Shown: one piece after another, positions 7,180 through 15,649 of the stretch
Layout: each line of letters opens with the position of its first letter
How positions within the stretch are numbered: the stretch's first letter is position 1
Source: Byssothecium circinans
Lineage: Eukaryota > Ascomycota > Dothideomycetes > Pleosporales > Massarinaceae
NCBI GenBank assembly: GCA_010015675.1
Contig: ML976998.1
Span: forward strand, 338,874-354,522
Direction: 5' to 3'
DNA length: 15,649 nucleotides
Position numbers and translations under genes: made by a program
The notes under the pieces: model-generated
Told to the model about the DNA's origin: nothing
What the model saw: the letters and a program-made list of their open reading frames with translations, nothing else
Databases searched by the model: none

Positions 7180-8968
7180 ATGTTGGCTCAAATACTCCAA
7201 TACCGGCTACTGGTTTCCTTCCTAGTCCTTGTCCTAGGAACTAACCTTGTTGTCGCGAAGACCGTCTACATCCCCTCATCTTGGGCTGCCACAGGTGAAG
7301 TTCCATGGACGCAGTCACGCACTAAGGAATCGGCCAACTTCATTCTACTTTGGGGTGAGAAGTCTGGCACAAACCCGCAGTCTGCTCCGACGCAGTATAG
7401 GTTCAACCCCGACGACATTCTAGCCCAGCTGGAAAAGGTGTACGCCTACTATGTCAACACTCTGAAGTTCACCCCTGAAGCTGGCGCACTTGCGCAGTAC
7501 AAAATCGATGTCATCATTACCCAAACCTGGAACCGCGAAGCCCTGAACGCCTGGGCGACAGGCGGCAGTGCCGATGGCAAAGTCGGTGTAATCAACGTTG
7601 CACCCGGTGCTGCGGCGCCCGGATCTTGGGGTCTTGCCCACGAGACCGGCCATGTGTTCCAGAACCTCGCCTTTCTTGGGTACGTATTGCTGAGTTATAC
7701 CCATTACCTCACTGAAGAATCGAAACTAACTGAAATGTGCGAGCAGAAAGGCAGGCATGGGCTTCACAGACCAGTCAGCCGGTACGTTCTGGGAAGCTAG
7801 CGCCGAATATATGGCGATGCAAGTATACCCAACGCAAGCGGCTGGAGACTTGACACGATTCCTACGGACTGAGAACCTTGCATACTCATCGAGCCGACAT
7901 CACTATGGAGCCTGGATGCTAATCCAATATCTTGTTGATAAGAACGGCGGGCTCGCCATATTCAACCGACTTTGGAATGAGGCGCGTAACACGGAGCACC
8001 CGCTCGAGACATATCGACGCATCGCCGGCTTGAACCAGGCCAGTCTCAACATTCAGATGGGCGAGTACGCACAACACCAGGTCACATATGATTACAGCAA
8101 CCGCGCCACGTTCTATCCTTTTGTGCAGAACGTCTGGGGCAAGGGTTTCGTCAATGCGTACAACGGCATCGCTGTGGATGCCGTCAACCAGGCGGCAGGA
8201 CACTATGCCGTGCCCACCGCGCTGGCTCCCTCTGACTATGGCTACAACAAGATCAAATTGGTGCCCAGCTCATCCGGCGCCCTGATCAAGTTGCACTTCA
8301 AAGGCCACGTGAACAGTGCAGCCGGGTCCGGATGGAGCTACGGCTTTGTCGCTGTTAAGGGAAGTACTCCGCGCTACAGTCCGATATATACGGAAGCAGA
8401 CGCGCGCGTGTCGTTCCAGACCAATGCGGGCGAGGAGGTTTACCTCGTGGTCTTAGGTGCACCGTCGAGCATTCATCACTACGGATTCCTGGACGGGTAC
8501 ACCAAGAACTACCGCTACCCATATGAGTTTGGCATCAGCGGTGCCGTACCCTCCAGCTTCGAGCCGGGCTATCAAAAGCCGGCGGCTGTCGATGGACGTT
8601 GGCACAGCAATGGCGGCGGCTGGGTAAGCAACGGGGCTAACGTCGCGGCGTCCGCATACGTTGCTCCACGCGCAGCCGTTTACTCCGGTGCGACTGTCAG
8701 CGGCAATGCAAGAATTGAGGGTCTGGCTTGGGTGAACTCTGGTGCTACTGTAAGCGGCAATGCGATTGTAAAGGATAACGCTATTGCTCAGGGCGGTGCC
8801 AATCTTTCTGGAAGTGTCATCGTTGGCGGTGACGCGGAGCCAACTACTGCTTGCTCTTCAGGGGCTTATCTCCTTTTCAACCCGGACCGCAGGTGTGATG
8901 GCGGGGCTGGAGAGCCGGATATCAACCCAGCGTTCACACGGTTCACTGATGCCGAAGTGGCTGTTTAG
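7180..8968 (+). CDS. secreted Svx/AvrXca-like zinc metallopeptidase-like protein with C-terminal beta-helix (573 aa)
   Basis: Exon 1 is 7180-7679 and exon 2 is 7747-8968 (stop TAG). The ATG has a good context (CACCATG) and opens a signal peptide, with predicted cleavage after LGTNLVVA (A26). The N-terminal half carries WGLAHETGHVFQNLAFLG. H154-E155-T-G-H158 is an HExxH zinc site, and W182-E183-A-S-A-E187-Y188 downstream could give the third ligand, as in gluzincins. The middle (about 230-440) looks like a beta-rich domain. Residues about 459-527 show hexapeptide-type repeats (NANVA, GATVSGNARIEG, GATVSGNAIVKD), expected to fold as a left-handed beta-helix. This combination recalls bacterial Svx and AvrXca, secreted by plant pathogens, and related fungal proteins (often labelled DUF6055); that assignment is from memory. 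Substrate is unknown and peptidase activity is inferred from the motif. The likely location is extracellular. Confidence 0.8.
7680..7746 (+). other. 67-nt intron of the secreted peptidase-like gene
   Basis: The donor is GTACGT, the branch point ACTAACTG (CTAAC at 7726-7730) and the acceptor GAGCAG. The intron splits a Gly codon (phase 2), so LAFLG continues as KAGMGFTDQSAGTFWEASAEY. An alternative AG three bases upstream (ending at 7743) also keeps frame and would add one residue. The intron lies just after the HExxH motif. Confidence 0.75.
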
Positions 8969-9237
8969 CTACTTCTTTGGTTGATAGTTCTTTGCGTTCC
9001 TTCTTGACAGGATTAACTCAAGACCTTCGTTTGCCTTTTGTCGTGATACGGTGGATTCGCTCGACATGATAATGGTTTTGATGACAATTTAGCGTCTCGC
9101 ACTAAAGGTGGCCCTCTTGTCCACACATGTCGCATGTCTCGGGTCGAATGCAGAGTCGTTGCGAGTATCGATGGACCCTCATCCTCATGGGGAAGGTACG
9201 ATGCACACATGGCTCCTCCTGCGCCGATCTCAATGCT
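8969..9237. other. 3' flank of the peptidase-like gene up to the AT-rich island
   Basis: This is GC-balanced, non-coding DNA with normal CA and TG content. I recognise no gene or RNA. Composition changes abruptly at about 9,238, after CGCCGATCTCAATGCTACGC. Confidence 0.6.
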
Positions 9238-9622
9238 ACGCTTTATCTATGCTACGCTAAGTTAAATCTAATATTAATGCTAAGGCTAAGGCTTTCTATC
9301 TATGTCTATCTCTTTTTTAGGTATCTTGCAATGCCCTAGCCCTTAGGTTGCTAGTTTCTAGTCCTTTTACTTTATTATACTATTATAGTGCTGCCTAAGA
9401 GTAACTTAATTATTTATCTAGCTTATATAGGGATCCTAAGCCTATTACTATACTAGTTTAAGTTAGAGGTTAGTTGCTATTTATTATAGTATAGATATTA
9501 TATTAATATTATAGTTAAGAATTACTTATATGTAGATATTTTAATAACTAAAGAAATAAGATTCTATCTAGTACTTAACTAAGCTAGTAGTTCTTCTTAA
9601 TAATTAAAATAATAACTAGTAC
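9238..9622 (-). mobile_element. retrotransposon LTR-like remnant (tentative)
   Basis: No protein motif could be read on either strand. On the minus strand it holds GGATCCCTATATAAGC, a TATA-box-like block, and it ends near ...GCGTAGCA at the border with ordinary DNA, as an LTR ending in CA would. It could be the 3' LTR of the neighbouring minus-strand Gypsy remnant. No second copy is visible in the window, so the call is tentative. Confidence 0.3.
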
Positions 9623-9624
9623 TA

Positions 9625-9681
9625 ATATAAAGTACTACTAAAGTAGCTATACTACTCAAGCAGCTACTTTTCCTTAGTAAT
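9625..9681 (+). repeat. left terminal inverted repeat of the Tc1/mariner element
   Basis: It starts ATATAAAGTACTACTAAAG and is the reverse complement of 11416-11472 except at two positions. It is preceded by TA at 9623-9624. Confidence 0.88.
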
Positions 9682-9749
9682 ACTAACTTACTTAACTATA
9701 TTATTATTATTATTTATATTACTATCTAAAAATATATACTAAGTACTAG

Positions 9750-11392
9750 CCTCTAACTTAGAAGAACCCTCTTTATTAGCTTAATAAGTTCTTATATTAT
9801 ACCTAGTCTTACTATAGTTACTACAGCACTAAATACTTAGTTATTATAGTTATTATAGTTATTATACTTTACCTTTACCCCCTATCCTTACCCTTTTATA
9901 GTTCTAAACTATTCTAGTCTACTATAAGACTATACTCTATAGTACTACCCTTCTAAATATACTTATATTTATATATTTTATACTTAGTTATAACTATAAG
10001 TTACTATTTAAGCTCTTTAATACGTAACTTTATAAGTATAGTATTATATAGCACTAACTTAGTACTTTTAATAAGTTATAAAAGCCTATCCTACACTATT
10101 TATAGTAACTAATTAATAGAATTACATATAAACTTTAACTATAAGCTAAATTCGCGTATATTACTTAGAGTCCTTAATAGCTATAGCGTCTCTAGTAGTA
10201 GAGGTCCTAGTAAAGTATATATATATATATTAAGGTAATTAAGTACTACCTACGCGTTTAGAGGGACTAGCCCTATTGCCTTAAAAGCCTTTTAATAGTT
10301 CTAAACTATAAATACGCTTAAAAATATATCTTTAAAGGCTAGTAAGAACGCTTCCTTATTAATATAAAAAATATACTTTCACGCTAAGCCCTAAATAATC
10401 TTAAAGTACTTACGCTTAAGTAATAAGAAGTATACTATATTAAGTAGCTAGAGAATATATAATAAGTATAGTAGTATATAAAGTATAAGGATATTATTAT
10501 TATAATAATAATCCTTAAAATCCTAATTTAGGTAGCTTTTATAGCTATTTAAAATTAGTAACTAATAGATACTAATAGTTCTTACCTTTATATGCGTGTT
10601 AAAGTGCTTTAACTATATAAGACTAAGCTTATTAGTTATTTATTTATTCTCTAAGACTAAGAGCTTCTAATTACGTAGTATATTAGCTTCCTAGTACTAT
10701 AAAGAGATATAGACATATCCTTTATATATAATAAATAGTAGGGTAAATATACTATTTAAATATATACTATTAATCTCTATTACCTACTCTTTATTACCTA
10801 GCTGAACTATTGTAGGCCTTACTTACTTCTCTAAGCTAGTAACTACTTTTATAGAGCTAATAATACCTATTTAAAAGCTAGTCTTATTAAAGTTATATAT
10901 ATTATTATTATATATACTATACTTTACTTTAGTATCCTATATAAGCTTAAACTACGTGCTAACTACTTTAGAATCTTCCTATAGTATCCTCTAATAGTCC
11001 TTTAAATAGTTCTAGACTATTTATAACTATTCTAAATAGTTTATAAACTATTTAGCTCAGTTAAGGCCTACTTTCTTATTACTCTACTTACCTATTAGTT
11101 TATTTGCTATATCTAACACTTTACTTAGTATAGGCACGAATCCTTATAAATTAAGGTTAAGGATATATTAGATAAGCGTGTCCTCTTTAGTTAAGAATAG
11201 TTTTAAATAGTTTAGTACTATTATTAGTTAAAAGGTAGTTCTATTAAGGCATATAGAAAGTTTCTAATAATAAATATTAAAAGCCTTAGTAGCGTGTTAG
11301 AGGCTTTTAAATTAGCTTAAATAGTAAGCCTAAAGGGTAATCTTAATCCTACCTTCTTACTAAGCAAGTATCACGTTTATTAGTTAAGGCAT
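9750..11392 (-). pseudogene. RIP-destroyed Fot/pogo-type DDE transposase
   Basis: The likely start is ATG at 11392-11390; the 3' end is approximate. Reading the minus strand through many stops gives family landmarks. DTLIQYILNLNLQGF-like text (stops read as Gln) matches the CENP-B-type helix-turn-helix region. IYNFNKTSF (10900-10877 region), LLILNSYKSYLN (10558-10531 region) and LLNIVYF (about 10447-10427) match the three catalytic blocks. In each, the expected catalytic Asp codon now reads AAT (Asn), as G-to-A RIP change predicts. A Lys-rich C-terminal tail follows. The product is certainly not made. Confidence 0.8.
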
Positions 11393-11415
11393 TTTATAAT
11401 AAGTATAGTATTATT

Positions 11416-11472
11416 ATTACTAAGGAAAAGTAGCTACTTTAGTAGTATAGCTACTTTAGTAGTACTTTATAT
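11416..11472 (-). repeat. right terminal inverted repeat of the Tc1/mariner element
   Basis: This is the mirror copy of the left end, followed by TA at 11473-11474. It contains two adjacent perfect copies of the 17-mer TAGCTACTTTAGTAGTA (11431-11447... region), possibly tandem transposase-binding sites. Confidence 0.88.
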
Positions 11473-11474
11473 TA

Positions 11475-13700
11475 GTCTTTAATCTTTTTACTCCTATATT
11501 ATCTATATATAGTAGGTAATAGTAGGGTATCTAATCTCTAAAGACTTTTAATACTATCTAGATAAACTCTATAACTAAATTAGATATTCCTATTAGTATA
11601 GTATATTACTAGATAAGCCCTAAAGGCGTATAAAAGGCTATTAGCACTTAAGAGTCCTTATATAGGGTAATCTAGTTATACCCTAAAAACTAGTTAATAA
11701 GGGAAAGAATATAATACTTTATAAACTCTTTAGTAAATTCATTAGTATTTAAAGTAAAATTAGCGTCTTTAATAGTTACTACGTTAATTTACTAAGCGTT
11801 ATTAATTAGGTGATATTTAGCGTCCTTTTTCTTAACTAAAAACTAAAGGTTATAATAAGGGCTTTTATAGAATTTAAGTATCTTTTAGTATAGCTAGTCT
11901 ATAATTATCTCTACTACTATATCCCTAAGCTTCCTTAGAATAGGGAAATATCTTTCTTACTAGGCTTTATACTCTATAGTATAGATCCTTGCTAGTAGAA
12001 CTATATTCTTATAGATTCTTCCTAACTTACTAAAGTCCTATATAAGGGATGCTTCTTTATAAAGTAGTATTTTAATAAGGAGTTATATTTCCCTTTCTTA
12101 TAGGGGAATACTAATCTTTATTTTCTTAATATACTCTAGTATAACCTAAGAGCCTATTAGGAACTCTACGTAGCAGTAATAGATATACTTCTTAAATTAT
12201 CTTTAGTTAGTATTTTTATTAAGCTTTCTACGTACTAGAGCTTATTCTTTTTAGTCTATCTATCCTTAGACTAGGTTAGGCCTAATAGTAGAGTTATTAA
12301 CTAAGTTAACTTTCTTTACCTTTAACTTATATATTATATTTACTATAAATTTAATGCCTTTTATTAAGAGCTTTTTAGCTTTCTTTTAGAACTTCTCTAC
12401 CCTTCTTACTAACTAAGCGTAGGCTTTTATTTATATTAAAAGCTTTAAGAGAATCCTATCTACTTCTTTATTATACCCTATCTATTTAATAACTAATAGC
12501 TTATTATTATTATAAATAAATATCCTTTTACCTACTATCCTTCTAATTGTCCTTTTATATTTATAGTAAACGTATTACCTAAGAGACAAAATAATCTAAT
12601 TTTTACTTATATCTTTAGCTAGTAGTTTATATAGTACTAGCTTTTCTTCTCTTTTTTCTTCTTACTCTTATACTATTTAATAGGCTCTTAGCACTCTATT
12701 AGAAGGTATATACTTTTAGGATACTTAATTTTTACTAGTAGTAGTGTCCTCTCTTAGCCTAATTAATAGGAACTTAGCCCTTAGTAATAAGATAGTTAAA
12801 CCTATCTCTCCTAGTTAGTTATTAAATAGAAGAGGAGTAATCCTAGTTATTATGCCCCTCTTTAGTTTCCTAACCTTTTATTAATAAGGTATCCTTTAAC
12901 GTTTATTAGGTCTACCTTAGTAGCTATAAATTACGTATAAACTTTTTTATCTATATTAAATATTATATAATAAGTACGTTTATCTACCCTATACTTAAAT
13001 TAAGCTCTTCTATTAGCTAGAAAAGGGTTACTAAGGATAGTAGGTATTAAGAGGGACTTAACTATAAAGAAGTTAGTTAGAACTTTAACCTTTCTAAAAT
13101 AAATTAGGATATAGAAGATAATACCCTAAAATTCTTTATATTAACTATTTACTATAATTAGCTTTAATCTAGCTAGCAATAGTAGTATTAATATAATATA
13201 AAGGCTAGCCCCTTCTATTATTATAAAGTAGATTATATTAAGCTTAGCACCTATATCTAAGAGCGTATTAATAGGGTTTCTATTAATACTTAGTATAACT
13301 TTAGAGTATTCCCTACGTATATACTTAATACCTAAGGATTGCTTAAGTGCTTATTATTCTTTTAGTATTATTTTCTCTAATACTAACTATAAGCCTATAA
13401 ACCTAATATTAGATATAGTACTAAATAGTTCTCTATAGTTCTCTTTAGCCTTATCTAGTCTAGCGTTAGCTCTTTACCTATATAGTTTTATCTCCTAAGC
13501 TTTACTACGTTATATATAATCTATCCTTTTCTCTTAATGCTTTTAGTGCTTAGCTATCTAATAGTTATAAGCCTAGTATAGCTTTATCTACTTTATCTAC
13601 TATTCTTACTTAAGTAGTCCTTCTACCTACGCCTATATAGTTATACTAACTATTCTAAATAGTTTATTACTATCTTGTACTCTTTTATACCCTTAATTAT
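11475..13700 (-). mobile_element. Ty3/Gypsy retrotransposon remnant (end of gag, protease, reverse transcriptase)
   Basis: The minus strand carries a retropepsin motif LLDIGAKL at 13263-13240, where LLDTGA is expected; Thr to Ile fits ACA to ATA by RIP. Further along are the protease tail (SNPFLANRRA), then reverse transcriptase: FLVKKKDAKYHLINN, INVVTIKDANF, TPLGL (11629-11615) and YIDNIGVKRLKT (from 11509). This matches the FLDDIGVKGPKT-type active-site block of fungal Gypsy elements. The reading is lost exactly where the Tc1/mariner element begins, and I cannot find RNase H or integrase on the other side. The 5' border near 13,700 is uncertain; it meets the oppositely oriented Copia element. 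Confidence 0.8.
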
Positions 13701-13774
13701 TTTAATCTATTATACTATCTACTTACCTTATTTTAATAGTTCTCTACTATTATAAACTATTTATAACTATTATT

Positions 13775-15550
13775 ATGCCTTCTTATACTACTTCTACTAT
13801 AGTAAGTAGTGCTGCCTTAGATATAGTACTTACTAGTCTTAGGAACTAGGATAAGTAGTATAATATCTTTAAAGGTAGAGCTATCTTAGCTAGAGTATAG
13901 AAGTATCTTAATCTAAAGGATAATAATTAACTTATTTTTAAATAACCTTCTAACCTTAGTACTACGGCATATATAGCTACTTAAATACTTTAGAAAGAAA
14001 AGAATAAGCATTATTATATTAATTAATAAAAGATTAATAGCCTTACTAAAAAACTACTTTATATAGTTTCCTCTTGAGTAGCTACTTAACTTAATTTATT
14101 TCTAACTTTTTTTAAAGAAGCTCTCTATCCTCTATGCTAAATACTACTATAAAATAGCAATCTATAAATAAGATATACGTGCTAAGTATCTAATAGTTAA
14201 GAAGAAAATACTAGGGAAAGAAAGCTTTAAAGACTAGGTATATAAGTTTTAACTTATAGTTATTAAAGTATAGGAACTTATTCTTCTAGAATTTAAAGGC
14301 TTTATTCTTTAGTATAACCTTTTAAATATCTATACCTTAATTTATAATAACCTTACTACTTCTCTTCTCTTTAACCTTTAAAAATAAGAACGTAAATATA
14401 AGAAAAAGTAGAAAGCTATTATATCTATAACTATTATACTTCCTGTAACTATTAATATAGCTAGTATAGAACTTACTCTAGAATATTAGATTATTATACT
14501 ACTAGATCTACTTCTTTTACTAGTTAATTATATACTTAAGTATTTTAATTTTGGAATTTATTAACTCTACTACTATTATTAATATATATTCCTTAGGATA
14601 AACCTATTATATAGCCTTTACTATAACCTTTAATAGTAAGGAAACCCTATATAATAGAAATAGTTTAGTTTTATTAAATACTTAATTAAACTCTTACGTT
14701 TAATCTAACTCTTAGATATAGACTAACTTAAAGGTAGATTAGGATAATAATAACTCTAATTAGTTAAAAAGATAATATTAAGGTAAGCCTTATCCCTATA
14801 GAGATAGTAAGTCTTATAAATACTTCTAAAAGAACTATCTATATATTATTACCTTAAACTACTCTAGAGGCTTTAAAGTTAATAAGAAGTACTAGTCTAA
14901 TCTTTAATAGTAGCTAGCTAATAGTATAGTAGAGTAGTAATAAACTTAGAAAGATATTCTTAATAATATCTAAAAAAAAGCCTATAAAAACTCTACTTAT
15001 TAGGCTAAGGTATCCTTAAGCTAATTAGATATGTTTTATCTAATTACTAGAGATTAAAATTTAGATACTAAAGTGCGCCTTACTAGTTTAGTTACTATTA
15101 GCTATACTACCCTTAGCCTTACTTAGAAGAATCCTTTCTTACTTTTTACTTATTTATAGACCTTTAATTATAGCTTTAATATATACGTCTATAATAATCT
15201 ACTTAAATTTATATAGGAACGTCCTGCCTATAATAAGTTTATTAGTAGTAGTAATAGTATATTACCTATTATTACTTAGAGTAAAAGTAAAATTATCTTA
15301 TTAACTCTATCTAGCCCTTAGCTCTTTATCTTACTTAATATAGTATTTATTATAATACTTATTATATTACTAGTCTCTCTCTCTTAGCTTAGAGGTAGTA
15401 ATATTTACTTTAACTCTAGATACTTAGTACTATACAGGTTAAACTATAAGTCTAATCTAGTATAGTATAAGGTAATCTAAAATAGAGGTTATTATCTTTT
15501 TATAGCTTAAAGATTTCTAGTTACTAATTCCTTAATAATAGTTTAGTATA
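13775..15550 (+). mobile_element. Ty1/Copia retrotransposon remnant (gag and start of pol)
   Basis: An ATG at 13775 opens a gag reading MPSYTTSTIVSSAALDIVLT, then LRN*DK*YNIFKGR. The two stops (13847-13849, 13856-13858) are TAG where Trp is expected, as RIP predicts. Gag-like text continues in another frame around 14,130-14,400 (RAKYL, then LLNIYTLIYNNLTTSLLFNL), implying an indel. From about 15,140 pol begins: a protease-like segment (NIYVYNNLLKFIQERPAYN) and LVSLSQLRGSNIYFNSRY (15370-15423, one stop read as Gln). The reading ends near 15,550, before the integrase core, where the RIP composition also fades. The 5' LTR was not identified. Confidence 0.75.
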
Positions 15551-15649
15551 GTTTATGTAAAAAGGTGATAATGAGTAAAGGTAATATAGTGAAAGAAGGT
15601 TGTAGTCGAATTGTCTAATTTTTCAAAGTACTGCTAAGGAGTTACTATA
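15551..15649. other. right border of the RIP island
   Basis: TG dinucleotides reappear here (GGTGATAATGAG, GGTTGTAG, ATTGTC) and one CA occurs. The strict RIP pattern therefore ends. No gene or repeat is recognisable in these last 99 bases. Confidence 0.4.

Larger units (their letters stand above)
9625..11472 (-). mobile_element. complete but dead Tc1/mariner (Fot/pogo-type) DNA transposon
   Basis: The element is 1,848 bp. It is bounded by 57-bp terminal inverted repeats (9625-9681 and 11416-11472) with two mismatches, and by TA on both outer sides (9623-9624, 11473-11474), the target duplication of this superfamily. The minus strand encodes a RIP-damaged transposase. Size and organisation resemble Molly of Parastagonospora nodorum as I remember it; an exact family name would need an alignment. 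Confidence 0.88.
9238..15550. repeat. RIP-mutated AT-rich island of dead transposons
   Basis: CA and TG dinucleotides are almost absent and TA is everywhere. For example, 9481-9600 holds no CA and a single TG. CG dinucleotides survive in places (such as ACGCG near 10,251). This pattern is C-to-T change in the CpA context on both strands, the hallmark of repeat-induced point mutation. Decoded frames show the expected outcomes: Trp and Gln codons become stops, and Asp becomes Asn. No functional gene remains; frames are saturated with stops. Confidence 0.92.

Noticed and set aside
10217..10231. TATATA run as a regulatory element
   Set aside because: It lies inside the RIP-mutated transposase, where TA runs are expected from composition.
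9238..15550. AT-rich centromere or mitochondrial DNA insert
   Set aside because: Transposon protein motifs can be read through the stops, and the CA/TG loss is specific to RIP.
1..15649. tRNA or rRNA genes
   Set aside because: I found no T-loop (GGTTCGAAT-type) with matching arms and no rRNA core segments on either strand.

Overview
The window looks like nuclear DNA of a filamentous ascomycete. Introns are short (48-67 nt), with GTAAGT/GTACGT/GTGAGC-type donors and CTAAC/CTGAC-type branch points. Several proteins belong to families seen only or mainly in ascomycetes. About 6.3 kb at the right carries the dinucleotide signature of repeat-induced point mutation (RIP). A dothideomycete (Pleosporales-like) with a genome divided into GC-balanced and AT-rich blocks is my best guess; this is inference.

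Layout. (1) 1-563: the first two exons of a minus-strand secreted hydrolase-like gene (signal peptide, NGGC motif). It runs into a CAAT/GATT tetranucleotide repeat, where the frame stops. (2) 564-1283: its promoter (TATA box at 644-650), then two diverged tandem copies of an unidentified repeat unit. (3) 1284-5887: a divergent gene pair sharing a 209-bp promoter with a near-perfect palindrome. The minus-strand gene is a complete three-exon, 539-aa DUF7580-type protein. The plus-strand gene is an 873-aa C2H2 zinc-finger regulator-like protein. Its single intron can only be removed in frame with a non-canonical TG acceptor. (4) 5888-7179: non-coding, with a small minisatellite and a 12-bp direct repeat. 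(5) 7180-8968: a two-exon, 573-aa secreted metallopeptidase-like protein with HETGH and a C-terminal hexapeptide-repeat beta-helix. It resembles the Svx/AvrXca group of secreted proteins of plant-pathogenic bacteria. (6) About 9,238-15,550: an AT-rich RIP island built of dead transposons. It holds a complete Tc1/mariner (Fot/pogo-type) element with 57-bp inverted repeats and TA target duplications, the protease-to-reverse-transcriptase part of a Ty3/Gypsy element (minus strand), and the gag and start of pol of a Ty1/Copia element (plus strand).

How the parts relate. The divergent pair may be co-regulated. The DUF7580 protein has a HeLo-like N-terminus and a C-terminus that looks like an eroded protein kinase lobe, so a role in fungal self/non-self or cell-death signalling is a reasonable hypothesis, not shown here. 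The secreted peptidase-like gene ends only about 270 bp from the RIP island, a position typical of fast-evolving secreted genes in such genomes. Its own coding sequence shows no RIP damage.
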